The notes: generated from the letters alone by a model not told the origin. A stretch of 64,000 nucleotides of DNA from Antarctobacter albus (GCF_900101505.1 NZ_FMZI01000002.1:434001-498000); one strand, 5' to 3'; shown: positions 42,908 through 51,505, counted from the first letter of the stretch. Numbers and translations: made by a program.

Positions 42908-44418
42908 GCGTTGAAACCCCGGCCCTCCGCCTCGAGGGCATCGTCAAGACCTTCCCGGGCGTGCGGGCGCTGGACGGCGTGTCGTTTAGCGTGATGCCCG
43001 GCGAGGTACATGCCCTGATGGGCGAGAACGGCGCTGGCAAATCGACCCTGATGAAGGTGCTTGGCGGCATCCTTCAGCCCAACGAGGGGCGCATCTACAT
43101 CGGTGAAGAACCCGCCGTGATGCGGACGCCGCTGGAGGCCAAGGCCAAGGGCATCGTCTTTATCCACCAGGAACTGAGCCTGGCCGAGGAATTGACCGTG
43201 GCCGAGAACATCTACCTGGGGGAACTGCCGCGCAAGCGTTTCGGCCTGGTGGATTGGGCCACGCTGGAGCGCCGGACCAACGACATCCTGTCCAAGCTGA
43301 AGGTCACCTTCGACGCGCGGACCCGCGTCGGCGACCTGTCCATCGCCAACCAGCAGATGGTCGAGATCGCCCGCGCCCTGACGGTCGAGGCCAAGGCGGT
43401 GATCTTCGACGAACCGACCGCCTCGCTGACCGATGCGGAAAAGGTGGTGCTGTTCGACGTGATCGCCGACCTGCAGTCGCAGGGCGTTGGGATCATCTAC
43501 ATCTCGCACCGCATGGAAGAGATCTTCAAGATCACCGACCGGATCAGCGTTCTGCGCGACGGGCAGTATCGCGGCACGCTGGAAACGGCGCAGACCGACG
43601 AGGAAGAGGTCACGCAGTTGATGATCGGGCGCACGCTGGATCTCAGCCGAAATGTCAGCCACCACGCGCTTGGCGACGTCGCGCTGGAGGTGCGTGGCCT
43701 GACCTGCGGCGACCTTTATGCGGACGTGAGTTTCGAGGTCCGGCGGGGCGAAGTCCTTGGGTTCTACGGGCTGGTCGGCGCGGGCCGGACCGAAATCGCC
43801 GAGACCCTGTTCGGGCTGCGCGATCCCAGTGCCGGGACAATCCTGCTGGACGGCGAGGAAACCGTGATCCGCTCTCCGGTCGATGCCATCGCCAAGGGCA
43901 TTTCACTGGTGCCCGAGGACCGCAAGGGACAGGGGCTGGTGCTGGGCATGAACTGCCGGGACAACATGACATTGCCGCAGGTCGACGATCTCAAGGCCGG
44001 GCCCTTTGTCGCCGAAGGGTCGGAAATCGCGATCTTCGATCAGTACCGGGACAAGCTGGACATCCGGACGCCGGGCTGGAAGCAGACCGTGGGCAACCTG
44101 TCCGGAGGCAACCAGCAGAAGATCGTGATCGGCAAATGGCTGTCGATGCATCCAAACGTGCTGATCGTGGATGAACCGACACGGGGGATCGACGTGGGCA
44201 GCAAGTCCGAGATCCACAACCTGATCCGCGAACTGGCGGCGCAGGGGTATGCGGTGATCGTCATATCTTCGGAAATGCCCGAGGTGCTGCACGTCAGCGA
44301 CCGGATCATCGCCATGTACTCGGGTCGGATCATGCGGACCTTCACCTCGGACGAGGTGACGGAAGACAACCTGATCCAGGCGATTTCCGGCATCAGGTCC
44401 GAAGGGCAGGTGGCCTGA
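42904..44418 (+). CDS. Sugar-type ABC transporter ATPase with two nucleotide-binding domains (RbsA family)
   Basis: 504 residues with two ABC domains. The first has Walker A GENGAGKST, a signature-like LSIANQQMVEIARAL and Walker B VIFDEPTASL. The second has a degenerate P-loop (GLVGAGRTEI), signature LSGGNQQKIVIGKWL and IVDEPTRGIDVG. This one-functional, one-degenerate arrangement is usual for RbsA/MglA. It energises import through the two permeases. Confidence 0.94.
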   Translation: MSVETPALRLEGIVKTFPGVRALDGVSFSVMPGEVHALMGENGAGKSTLMKVLGGILQPNEGRIYIGEEPAVMRTPLEAKAKGIVFIHQELSLAEELTVAENIYLGELPRKRFGLVDWATLERRTNDILSKLKVTFDARTRVGDLSIANQQMVEIARALTVEAKAVIFDEPTASLTDAEKVVLFDVIADLQSQGVGIIYISHRMEEIFKITDRISVLRDGQYRGTLETAQTDEEEVTQLMIGRTLDLSRNVSHHALGDVALEVRGLTCGDLYADVSFEVRRGEVLGFYGLVGAGRTEIAETLFGLRDPSAGTILLDGEETVIRSPVDAIAKGISLVPEDRKGQGLVLGMNCRDNMTLPQVDDLKAGPFVAEGSEIAIFDQYRDKLDIRTPGWKQTVGNLSGGNQQKIVIGKWLSMHPNVLIVDEPTRGIDVGSKSEIHNLIRELAAQGYAVIVISSEMPEVLHVSDRIIAMYSGRIMRTFTSDEVTEDNLIQAISGIRSEGQVA

Positions 44419-44426
44419 GGGCCACC
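44409..44426. terminator. Hairpin overlapping the ATPase stop codon, between convergent genes
   Basis: GGTGGCC (44409-44415), loop TGAG containing the stop, GGCCACC (44420-44426). The leftward sulfotransferase gene ends 4 bases further on, so one hairpin can serve both directions. The stem is only 7 bp and lacks a U-tract. Confidence 0.5.
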
Positions 44427-44429
44427 CGC

Positions 44430-46262
44430 TCACAGCCCGCAGGCGGCGCGCTCTTCCTCTGACAGGAGATCGCCAAGTGCCGCTGCCAGCGGGCGCAGAT
44501 GCGCCCCATAGCGACGCCAGCGGGCAACGGAGGTGCCATAGACCGGTTCGCGGACCTGCGCCACGGAGGCGGTGTTGACCTGCCGCGACGAGGTGGTGTG
44601 ATCCAGCACATCTGGCGACCAGTCCAGTCCGAGGAAGTCCAGCACCTCCCGCGCCATGCCTTCGGGATCGGCCACCAGCGCCTCGTAGGACACTTCGCGG
44701 ACGCGATCGGGCAACAAGGCGGCCCAGTGCTTGGCGTTCAGGTCGAATTGACGGTAGGCCTCTGCAAGGTCCGCGAGGTCGGTCGAGACCGGCTGGTTGG
44801 TACCGAAGTTCTGGACCCAGTTCGACAGCAGGCAATCCAGCGGGTGCCGCCGCATGAGCAGGAATCTTGCCTCGGGCAGCGCCAGTGCCAACAGGCCGAC
44901 ATAGAGCTGATTTCCCGGCAATTTGTCCGTCACGCGGGAGCGGCGCAGGCCCTCGCGGTGCAGGAAGGCCTGGTATTCCTCACCCAGGCTGGTGAAATCG
45001 TCATCCTGCAGGCTGGCGTCCGGTTCGCGTTCCTCCAGCACGGCGCGCAGGCGCGGACTGGACTGGAAAGACCGTTGCGCGGCCAGCATCTCTCCTCCGG
45101 CTTGCACCTCCGGGTGGCGGGACAGCATCTGTTCCATCAGCGTGGTGCCGGAGCGGGGCATCCCGCAGACAAAGATCGGGGCGACACCGCGCAGCCCGGC
45201 GTTCTTGTGGCGGTCCAGCAGAGCGGGGGACACAAGGCTGCGCATCCGCACCGCACGTTCGGTATGGGGGCGGCTGTCATAAGGGTGGGCCTTGCGGGTC
45301 AGGCGGTTGCCCTCGGCGTAATGCGCAAAGGCGGTGCCGTGTTCTCCAAGATCGTCAAATCCCTTGCCCAGGGCGAATTCCAGCGTGGCCCGTGCCTCGT
45401 CGGCCAGGCTGTCGGCCTGTTCGGCGAGTTTCAGCAGGTTCGTCCATTCGGGGCTGTCCGCGCGGGTCTTGCGCAGGTGCACCAGCCGCGCCAGGGCAGA
45501 CAGCGCCATGCCCGGCAGAGCGGCGGCAGTCATCAGCGCATCGGCGGCCTTGTCCATGCGGCCCGAGGCAGCGAGGATATTGCCAAGGTGCAGCCAGGCC
45601 TCTCCGGTGCGCGGCCCCAGTTCGATGGCGCGTCTTGCATGGTGCTCGGCGGTTTCGTGGCGCTCACGGCGATAGAGCGCCGCCGCGAGGTTCACATGCA
45701 CCGCGATGGCGTTGGGATCGACGGCAAGCGCCCGAAACAGCGCATCCACCGAATGCTGGATGTTGCCGGTGCGCAGGTAGGCCTGCGCAAGGTTCAGGTG
45801 CAGGTCCAGCACCGAGCCGTCCAGCGCGATGGCGCGTTCCAGGCGGGGGATCGCGCGGGCATAGTCCTTGGCCAGAACAAGCGCCGCACCAAGATTCGCT
45901 TGGGCAAGGGCATAGTTCGGCGCCGCTTCGACGGCGGCCTCGAACTGTTCGCGGGCCTCTTCCATGCGGCCAGCCTGGGCCAGCAAGGTCCCCAGGTCGA
46001 CCAGGGCCACCGCGTCGTCAGGTTGATGTGCAACCACGTCCTGCAACAGTGCCATCCCCGCTTCGGGGTCTCCGGATTGCGCGAGGTTCAGGGCCTTGAG
46101 ATGGATCAGCCGGGGATGGCCCGGGTATTGCTCCAGCAGCGCGTCCAGTGCCGCGCCGGCCTCGGCAAAGCGCCCGGCGTTCTGGTGTCGGGTGATGCGG
46201 GCCAGTTCGGCGTTGACGGCCTCCAGGGCGGCTGCATCGGTGGGCGCTGCGGTCCGGGTCAT
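44430..46262 (-). CDS. TPR-repeat sulfotransferase
   Basis: 610 residues from the ATG at 46262. Residues about 10-290 are tetratricopeptide repeats (PNYALAQANLGAALVLAKDY, GEAWLHLGNILAASGRM and others). The C-terminal part is a sulfotransferase domain with the PAPS 5'-phosphosulfate loop in CGMPRSGTTLMEQMLSRHP and the 3'-phosphate region around FLLMRRHPLDCLLSNW. Such fusions are common in Alphaproteobacteria and are thought to sulfate proteins or surface polymers bound by the TPR part. The neighbours are surface and secretion-like genes. No signal peptide; cytoplasmic. Confidence 0.88.
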   Translation of the reverse strand: MTRTAAPTDAAALEAVNAELARITRHQNAGRFAEAGAALDALLEQYPGHPRLIHLKALNLAQSGDPEAGMALLQDVVAHQPDDAVALVDLGTLLAQAGRMEEAREQFEAAVEAAPNYALAQANLGAALVLAKDYARAIPRLERAIALDGSVLDLHLNLAQAYLRTGNIQHSVDALFRALAVDPNAIAVHVNLAAALYRRERHETAEHHARRAIELGPRTGEAWLHLGNILAASGRMDKAADALMTAAALPGMALSALARLVHLRKTRADSPEWTNLLKLAEQADSLADEARATLEFALGKGFDDLGEHGTAFAHYAEGNRLTRKAHPYDSRPHTERAVRMRSLVSPALLDRHKNAGLRGVAPIFVCGMPRSGTTLMEQMLSRHPEVQAGGEMLAAQRSFQSSPRLRAVLEEREPDASLQDDDFTSLGEEYQAFLHREGLRRSRVTDKLPGNQLYVGLLALALPEARFLLMRRHPLDCLLSNWVQNFGTNQPVSTDLADLAEAYRQFDLNAKHWAALLPDRVREVSYEALVADPEGMAREVLDFLGLDWSPDVLDHTTSSRQVNTASVAQVREPVYGTSVARWRRYGAHLRPLAAALGDLLSEEERAACGL

Positions 46263-46301
46263 GGGGCGGTTGGGCTTTCTGTCAGGGGCGGGGCAAGGAA
46301 A

Positions 46302-46331
46302 ACGGCCCGGGGAGATCACTCCGCGGGCCGT
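46302..46331 (-). terminator. Intrinsic terminator of the Hint-domain gene
   Basis: On the minus strand ACGGCCCGCGGAG and CTCCCCGGGCCGT pair over 13 positions with one mismatch around a 4-base loop, followed by TTTTCCTT. It lies about 40 bases after the Hint gene stop. Confidence 0.8.
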
Positions 46332-46369
46332 CGGTCACGTCGTCGCAAGCCGGGCTTGTCCCGGTCGGC

Positions 46370-47431
46370 TCAGGCAGCGCGGGAGGCCAGGCCAAGCGCC
46401 TCGGCGCGCCGGGCCAGGGCATCGCGGATCGCCGGCGGCAAGTGGCGCGCGGCCGAAATGCGCGGCGCGGCCATTTCCGGGATCGCCGGCGCCTCGGCCC
46501 GCTCGGTGCCGTTGACAAAGCCTTCGCGGCCGATGAAGTCGACATAGCTTTCCGCCGCACAGCCCTCTGCCAGCAGCAGTTCATGCGTACCGGTTTCGAC
46601 GTGGAAATAGGTGAAGCCGCCGGAAGGCATCTGCGCTTCGCGCGTGATGCTGCTGCCGTTGATGAGCGCCGAAGCATTCACCAGGTACCCGTCGATGCCG
46701 ATGGCGTGATCGGGCGACACCAGCAGGTCGCGGGCCGGCACGTTTTCGGCCAGGGCACCGGCGCGGATGCGGATCGGGTTGACCTTGGACGGGTTGGACA
46801 GCGTGGTCTCGACCGGCTGTTCGCCCAGCCATTGCACGGTGCTGATCCCGCCGCCGGCGGTCAGCACGCGGTCACCCGCACGCAGATCCTGAACCGCTTT
46901 TTCGCCCTCGGGGGTCGCGATCCGCGTGCCTTCGAGGAAACAAAGCAGGTTGGCGGTCAGGTTGTCGATGGTGATCGTGTTGGTGCCGGGGTTGCTGGCG
47001 GTGAAGCGGATTTGGGAATAGACCGCCCCGCTGTCCGGAACGGTGATGACCTGACCAGAGGTCGTCGCGTTGGTGACGACATAGTTGCTGCCGGGCAGGA
47101 GCGCGTTGCCATTGTTCGGATCGACCGCGACGAAGGTGATGTTCCAGGTCCCGGACAGGTAGGTGCCGATCGTGAACTGGAGCCCGTTGCCCGAGAAATA
47201 CTGGTTCGGCTCCGTCCCCGCGATGTTCAGCGTAAAGGCACCGCCCGTGGTGAAATCGGAGATGCTCAGCTGCTCGATCGTGTCGGGCGAATAGGCCACG
47301 GTTTCCGTGCCCGGGTTCCCAGCCGCCGAACTGAGGACAAAGGTGATCCCTTCCTCGTCGAAGGTGATGCTGGGGGTTGCCCCGTTCGAGTTGACTAACG
47401 CGCCGCCGTCATTGAAATCGAATACCGCCAT
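46370..47431 (-). CDS. Hint-domain secreted-type protein
   Basis: 353 residues from the ATG at 47431, preferred to GTG 47440 because AGGTGG lies just before it. Residues about 1-165 are beta-rich and Gly/Thr/Asn-rich without a signal peptide. From about 167 a Hint (hedgehog/intein-like) domain begins: LCFLEGTRIATPEGEKAVQDL, then GDRVLTAGG, SPDHAIGIDGYLVNASALI and FHVETGTHELLLAEG. The leading Cys and a later TxxH-type motif are the groups used for self-cleavage in related domains. Roseobacters encode many such proteins, often exported by type I systems. Cleavage activity here is possible but unproven. Confidence 0.82.
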   Translation of the reverse strand: MAVFDFNDGGALVNSNGATPSITFDEEGITFVLSSAAGNPGTETVAYSPDTIEQLSISDFTTGGAFTLNIAGTEPNQYFSGNGLQFTIGTYLSGTWNITFVAVDPNNGNALLPGSNYVVTNATTSGQVITVPDSGAVYSQIRFTASNPGTNTITIDNLTANLLCFLEGTRIATPEGEKAVQDLRAGDRVLTAGGGISTVQWLGEQPVETTLSNPSKVNPIRIRAGALAENVPARDLLVSPDHAIGIDGYLVNASALINGSSITREAQMPSGGFTYFHVETGTHELLLAEGCAAESYVDFIGREGFVNGTERAEAPAIPEMAAPRISAARHLPPAIRDALARRAEALGLASRAA

Positions 47432-47582
47432 CAGATCCACCTTCTGTTTCGAGCAACAATCTAAAAGAGATTATATGGTCTTCCGCTCGCGTATTCTTAT
47501 GCGGTTCGGGGGCGCTTGAAAAGCCCCCACAAGGTTGCAAGAACAGGAGAGCATTCGCCTTTGACCCCGGAGCCGCCCCGAT

Positions 47583-47879
47583 ATGGACATTGCCACGCTG
47601 ACGCCTGAGAGTTTCGAGCCGTTGATCGGAGAGCCGGTCACGGTGACAACACCGGAAGGTCCGATGGAACTGCGCATCACGCGGATCGATCCCAAGGGCG
47701 ATGCCCCCGAGGAGGGGATGCGCGCGCCATTCACGCTGACGCTTGTCGGGCCTGTCACCCCGATCCTGGAACAGGGGGCCTGGCCGATGGCATTGCCCGG
47801 TCTCGGAGAGACGGCCCTCTTCCTGTCTCCTTTTGCGCAGGTCGGGGACGAGACCCGCTACGAGATCAACTTCAGCTAG
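47583..47879 (+). CDS. Small DUF6916-family protein
   Basis: 98 residues, beta-rich, starting MDIATLTPESFEPLIGEPVTV and ending DETRYEINFS. The pattern (short N-terminal helix, PLIGEPVTV strand, a central proline-rich loop with a charged turn, a final Y-E-I strand) recurs in the C-terminal two thirds of the protein encoded at 48364-48849. Genes of this kind often accompany phage-tail-collar proteins, as here. It is transcribed towards the GNAT gene and their stop codons share CTAG. Function is unknown. Confidence 0.72.
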   Translation: MDIATLTPESFEPLIGEPVTVTTPEGPMELRITRIDPKGDAPEEGMRAPFTLTLVGPVTPILEQGAWPMALPGLGETALFLSPFAQVGDETRYEINFS

Positions 47880-48361
47880 GGTCCGGTCTGCGGGGTCCAG
47901 CGCATCTCGAGATGCGCTCCGAGGTCGTCGACGGGAACAAAACCCAACCGGTCATAAAGGACCTGGGCGCGGACATTTCCGTGTTCGACGCTCAGTCTCA
48001 GGGGCAGGTCGGCGGTTCGGGCTTCCTGCTGTAGATTGCGCAGGAGGACCCTGCCGATGCCCTGGCCACGGAAGTCGATCAGCAGAGACAGGTCGATGGT
48101 GCGGATTTCGTCCGTCCTGCGCAAAACCCGAATCTGCCCGACGGGCCTGTCCTGATGCAGGATGATGTCCCAGTCGTGACCGGGAAAGGCCCGTGCATAG
48201 GACTGACCCTGTGCGTCGAACTGCATTTCCAGCATCTGTGTCAGTGCCGCGGGCGGCAAGGGCAGGGCGGCCAGGTCTTCCCTCGTCTCCGCGTAGAGAG
48301 CCAGTAGGAACGCCCGGTCCGCGTCGCGGACCGGGCGCAATCGCGGACTTTGCGTGTCCAC
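47876..48361 (-). CDS. GNAT-family N-acetyltransferase
   Basis: 161 residues. The acetyl-CoA site reads LSLLIDFRGQGIGRVLLRNL (Q/R-x-x-G-x-G pattern), preceded by the long beta hairpin and followed by VEHGNVRAQVLYDRLGFV, the usual GNAT C-terminal part. It is the last gene of a three-gene unit with the Tat-exported DUF6916 protein and the tail-collar protein. The acceptor is unknown; modification of a partner in this unit is possible. Confidence 0.85.
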   Translation of the reverse strand: MDTQSPRLRPVRDADRAFLLALYAETREDLAALPLPPAALTQMLEMQFDAQGQSYARAFPGHDWDIILHQDRPVGQIRVLRRTDEIRTIDLSLLIDFRGQGIGRVLLRNLQQEARTADLPLRLSVEHGNVRAQVLYDRLGFVPVDDLGAHLEMRWTPQTGP

Positions 48362-48363
48362 GT

Positions 48364-48849
48364 TCAGTTCAGCACAATCTCGATGTCGGCGCCGCCCGAA
48401 CGGCGCGGCACAGCCGTCATGTAGAGATCGGCGGCGCCCATGCGCGGGTGCCAGACCCGGTGCAGCCCGTCGCCATCGGCTACCAGCGGCGCGCTGTCCG
48501 GGCTGTCGAAGACAACCGTCACGCTTTCACGGCGCGGCAGATGTCTTGGGCGGTCCATGCCCGAGCGTCCGGCTTCGACGGCCTTGAGCCGCAACACCAG
48601 GTTTCCGTGCTGGGGCGTGGAGATCCGGAACCTGTCACCGACCAGCGGCATCAGTTCCTCGGCGGTGGCGTCGTGCCAGCGTGGCGGGCGCAGCGCGCCG
48701 GTGGTCGCTGCCGCCGGTGCGCCGCTCAGCGCCTCGGGTCCGGCGGCCTCTCCGCGTGCAAATGCGGCCCCCGGCAGGGCGGCCAGCCCCGCAAGTGCCG
48801 CCTTGCCCGCAAGCACGGCCCGGCGCGACACTGTCAACAGAACACTCAT
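48364..48849 (-). CDS. Tat-exported DUF6916-like protein
   Basis: 161 residues. The N-terminus VSRRAVLAGKAALAGLAALPGAAFA is a Tat signal (twin Arg then hydrophobic stretch, AFA cleavage). The mature part (ELMPLVGDRFRISTPQHGNL, ESVTVVFDSP, LYMTAVPRRSGGADIEIVLN) matches the pattern of the 98-residue protein at 47583. Tat export means it folds in the cytoplasm first, perhaps with a cofactor or after acetylation. It starts 28 bases after the collar gene and ends 2 bases before the GNAT gene. Confidence 0.7.
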   Translation of the reverse strand: MSVLLTVSRRAVLAGKAALAGLAALPGAAFARGEAAGPEALSGAPAAATTGALRPPRWHDATAEELMPLVGDRFRISTPQHGNLVLRLKAVEAGRSGMDRPRHLPRRESVTVVFDSPDSAPLVADGDGLHRVWHPRMGAADLYMTAVPRRSGGADIEIVLN

Positions 48850-48876
48850 GGCGTTCTCCTTTCTGTTCTGGCGGGC

Positions 48877-49419
48877 TTAGCTGCGCGAGGGGAAGATGCC
48901 CACCAGCGCGATGATGTAGTTGATCGCAAGATAGGGGTTCATGATGTTGAACGGTTGTTGGCCACCGTTGTTCTGTACCGTGACGTTCACGGAGGCCGCA
49001 TCCATGACGACATCTTCGGACGGGGAGTTGGGCCGGAAGATGTTGGTGCCCGCGGCCAGGATGTTGCCCGACGGATCGGGAACCGATCCGTTGCGGCTCT
49101 CGGCCCGCATCTGCGCCGTAGCGGCGTGGTTGTGCGACGGCATGTTCGTTATGTTCAGCGTCCGGGTTTCGGCGCCACCCTTCTGGCCCTCGCGATAGTC
49201 GGAAAGCCCGGGGCCGTGACGCGGTCCGATCGGCATCCGGCCGCGGAGGTCGGGCAAGGCGAAGGTCGTGCGGCCATCACCGCCGTAGATCGTGCCCAGG
49301 ATTGAAAAAAGCGCGCTGTACTGGCTGATGGGCATAAGCTGCCCGTCGCAAAACGCCCAGCCGCGCGGAGCGAAGTTACCCGCGAAAATCGTGACCTGTC
49401 CGAGGAATGGGTCTGCCAT
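48877..49419 (-). CDS. Phage-tail-collar (microcystin-dependent protein-like) protein
   Basis: 180 residues. It opens FLGQVTIFAGNFAPRGWAFC-DGQLMPIS, then YSALFSILGTIYGGDGRTTFALPDLRGRMPIG, the collar-domain signature, and closes GGQQPFNIMNPYLAINYIIALVGIFPSR. The family occurs in many bacteria outside prophages, commonly in several copies. Here there is one copy and no capsid, tail-sheath or lysis genes nearby, so this is not a prophage. It heads the collar, Tat-DUF6916 and GNAT unit. Role unknown; trimeric fibre-like assembly is likely by family. Confidence 0.87.
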   Translation of the reverse strand: MADPFLGQVTIFAGNFAPRGWAFCDGQLMPISQYSALFSILGTIYGGDGRTTFALPDLRGRMPIGPRHGPGLSDYREGQKGGAETRTLNITNMPSHNHAATAQMRAESRNGSVPDPSGNILAAGTNIFRPNSPSEDVVMDAASVNVTVQNNGGQQPFNIMNPYLAINYIIALVGIFPSRS

Positions 49420-49781
49420 GAGATATGTCCCTGTTTTTCGATGGTGATTATAATTGGTTGAAACATTAGGGGCTAACGCAACCCTGTGTAAAGCTTTAAC
49501 ACAACTATGCGTTTTGTCACCGGTCCTGGTCACACGTATTGTTTCGCTTGTGGCCCCGATGGTCGCTCGTTCTCGCCTGCGCGATTTGGCAAGTGCCGGC
49601 CAGGGCACTGGCGGCCAACCGACGCTTCGCCCCTTGCCCGGGGGCGGGCAAGGGGGAAACGACATGTTCATACGTTCAGGACCTCGGCCGAGCCGCCCGT
49701 CTGGTTGGTCTCTATGGCACGGGCGTGTTTCGTGCCGAAACACGGGCCAAGGTCGTCGTCGGGGCGGTTATGCCTTCCCGG
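49420..49781. other. Long intergenic region with two perfect hairpins
   Basis: No gene is supported in this stretch. It holds CCCCTTGCCC-N6-GGGCAAGGGG (49630-49655, perfect 10-bp stem) and CGTGTTTC-GTGCC-GAAACACG (49724-49744, 8-bp stem), both downstream of the leftward benE gene and plausible terminators or REP-like elements. Near the collar gene, GTGTAAAGCTTTAACAC (about 49486-49502) is an imperfect dyad that could be an operator. The 49430-49470 stretch is AT-rich and is the probable collar promoter. Confidence 0.45.
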
Positions 49782-50972
49782 TTACTGCTTGACGGCCGAC
49801 TCTCGCTGCAAAAACGCCTTCAAACCCCAGATGGCGACGCCTGCAAGGACCCCCCAGAATGCGCCGCTGATCCCCAGAAGCGACATGCCGCTGCCAGCGA
49901 TCAGGAAGGTCAGGGCAGGGGCCTCCAGCTGGTCGGCCCGGGAAAACGCGGCGGTCGTCGCGGCAACAAAGGCGGGTATCAGCGCCAGCCCGGCAACGGC
50001 GGTGATGACCTCTGTCGGCGCAAGGCTGGCCATCGCGGTGACACCTGTCGCGGCAAAGGCGAGCGCGACATAGCAGACACCCGAGATAATGGCCGCCCAG
50101 TAACGGCCGGACGGGTCGCGCCCGGCGTCCTCTCCGGCCATCATCGAGGCGGTGATCGCCGACATGTTGACAGGGATCGCGCCGAAAGGGGCGATGAGCA
50201 GGCTGACGATGCCGGTGCTGCGCAGCAGGAAGGGGCGGTTGACGCCATAGCCGTTCAGCTCGAGCACCGCGAAGCCCGGAATATTCTGCCCCGCCATCGT
50301 GATCAGGTAGAGCGGCAAGGCCACAGAGATTGCCGAGAGCGGGGAAAAGCTGGGCGGCACGATATCGAGCACCGGGCCCCAGGTGATCGCAGACGCGTCG
50401 GGATGTGCCGACGGGTCGACCCCCAGGAACAGCACCAGGACAAAGGCCGCCACCGCAAGCGGCATCGCGGCCAGGCGATTCCAGGCCAGGCCCACGACCC
50501 AGGCCACGACGATTGGCAGGACCAGCAGAGGCAGGTTCCCGAGCGCAAGCGCGGGCGCAAGACAGAGCTTCAGCAGGACCCCCGCCAGCAGCGCGCTTGC
50601 AATCGGCTTGGGGATTGCCGCGACGGCGCGCCCCAGGCCGGGGATGACCCCTGTCAGGACGATCAGCACGGCGCAGATGATCAGGGCACCTACCGCCTCG
50701 CCGAACCCTCCGGCCAGCATCGCCGTTGCCGCAAGAAAGGCGGCGCCGGGTGTCGACCAGGCAACCGCGGCGGGGGTGCGCGTGACGATGGGCAGCCAGA
50801 TACTGCAGATCCCCATGCCGATGGTCGCAAAGAACAGGCCGGTCGCGGCCTGGGTCTCCGAGGCGCCCATTGCCGTCAGCCCGGCCAGAACGATCGCAAA
50901 GGAGGCGGCGTAGCCGACGAAGGTGGCCAACACCCCCATGTTGAGCGCCGAAAACGAAAAATCCTTGATCAT
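49782..50972 (-). CDS. BenE-family benzoate/H+ symporter-like permease
   Basis: 396 residues from the ATG at 50972 (MIKDFSFSALNMG). Twelve or so hydrophobic helices and the BenE family pattern are visible: LATFVGYAASFAIVLAGL, VTRTPAAVAWSTPGAAFL, TMAGQNIPGFAVLELNGYG and PFGAIPVNMSAITASMMAG. BenE imports benzoate or related aromatic acids with protons. It is a single gene; the window's aromatic-degradation genes are some 25 kb away, so a direct link is not shown. Confidence 0.87.
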   Translation of the reverse strand: MIKDFSFSALNMGVLATFVGYAASFAIVLAGLTAMGASETQAATGLFFATIGMGICSIWLPIVTRTPAAVAWSTPGAAFLAATAMLAGGFGEAVGALIICAVLIVLTGVIPGLGRAVAAIPKPIASALLAGVLLKLCLAPALALGNLPLLVLPIVVAWVVGLAWNRLAAMPLAVAAFVLVLFLGVDPSAHPDASAITWGPVLDIVPPSFSPLSAISVALPLYLITMAGQNIPGFAVLELNGYGVNRPFLLRSTGIVSLLIAPFGAIPVNMSAITASMMAGEDAGRDPSGRYWAAIISGVCYVALAFAATGVTAMASLAPTEVITAVAGLALIPAFVAATTAAFSRADQLEAPALTFLIAGSGMSLLGISGAFWGVLAGVAIWGLKAFLQRESAVKQ

Positions 50973-51195
50973 GAAAGGGTCCACTGCTGCCTGACTCGCG
51001 CTCCCTACTTGACCGAGGATGGCGCGAACCTCCAGATCAGACATCTTAGGAACGCAGGGCGGTTCACCGCGAAAATCGTCCCCGTGACAGCGACGGCGAC
51101 CCTGCCGCGCGCAGGGACATGACTGCCGGCCGGTTTCCGCGACGGGGCGGCGAAGGTTCTGGACAGTGATGGTTTTCCATGTCACGAGTTGCGGC

Positions 51196-51380
51196 GATGG
51201 TGCTGCGTTCGGGTCAACCCCGGAGCGGCTGAAAAGGGAACACGGTGCGAGAGACCTCTCTCAATTCCGTGACTGCCCCCGCAACTGTAAGCGGTGAGCA
51301 ACCCGTCAATCCACTGGATCGACTGCGATCCGGGAAGGGACGGCGCGCTTTGATCCGCGAGTCAGGAGACCTGCCATCAA
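51196..51380 (+). ncRNA. Cobalamin (AdoCbl) riboswitch
   Basis: The leader contains the conserved core elements in order: AAGGGAACACGGTGCGA (about 51234-51250), GACTGCCCCCGCAACTGTAA (the B12 box, 51271-51290), the later CCGGGAAGGG arm and GTCAGGAGACCTGCC (51361-51375). These spacings match the cobalamin riboswitch class. It precedes the CbiX-like/ferredoxin gene and a BtuFCD-type importer, so high B12 should switch off the operon, probably by blocking translation or by early termination. Exact ends are approximate. Confidence 0.93.
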
Positions 51381-51421
51381 TTGATCGCAACCAATCGGGC
51401 GGCGGGCCCGAGGAGGACAAG

Positions 51422-51505
51422 ATGACAGTTCCACAGTGCCCGGTCCCGTGCGCTTGCCTGTTTCCTCTTAACGAGGGTTGGGCATGGACGCATATGTATT
51501 CCTGA
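51422..51505 (+). CDS. Cys-rich 27-residue leader ORF within the B12 riboswitch operon
   Basis: ATG 51422 follows a near-ideal GAGGAGG at a 5-base spacing, stronger than the site of the main gene. The peptide MTVPQCPVPCACLFPLNEGW continues AWTHMYS and stops at 51505, overlapping the downstream start (51484) by 22 bases in another frame. This arrangement would couple translation of the ferredoxin gene to the leader. It has three Cys in a CPVPCAC pattern. It may be a genuine small protein, a coupling leader, or chance. Confidence 0.45.
   Translation: MTVPQCPVPCACLFPLNEGWAWTHMYS

Noticed and set aside
48877-49419. Tail-collar gene as part of a prophage
   Set aside because: No capsid, portal, terminase, integrase, tail sheath or lysis gene is nearby; the neighbours are DUF6916, GNAT and Hint genes.
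49539-51122. Long rightward open frame opposite benE
   Set aside because: It is antisense to a clear membrane transporter gene, is rich in Arg/Gln/Asp typical of a GC-rich shadow frame, and shows no domain.
51422-51505. Leader frame as the true N-terminus of the CbiX-like/ferredoxin gene after a frameshift
   Set aside because: The main frame has its own ATG and a start like other family members, and the leader peptide does not resemble a CbiX N-terminus.
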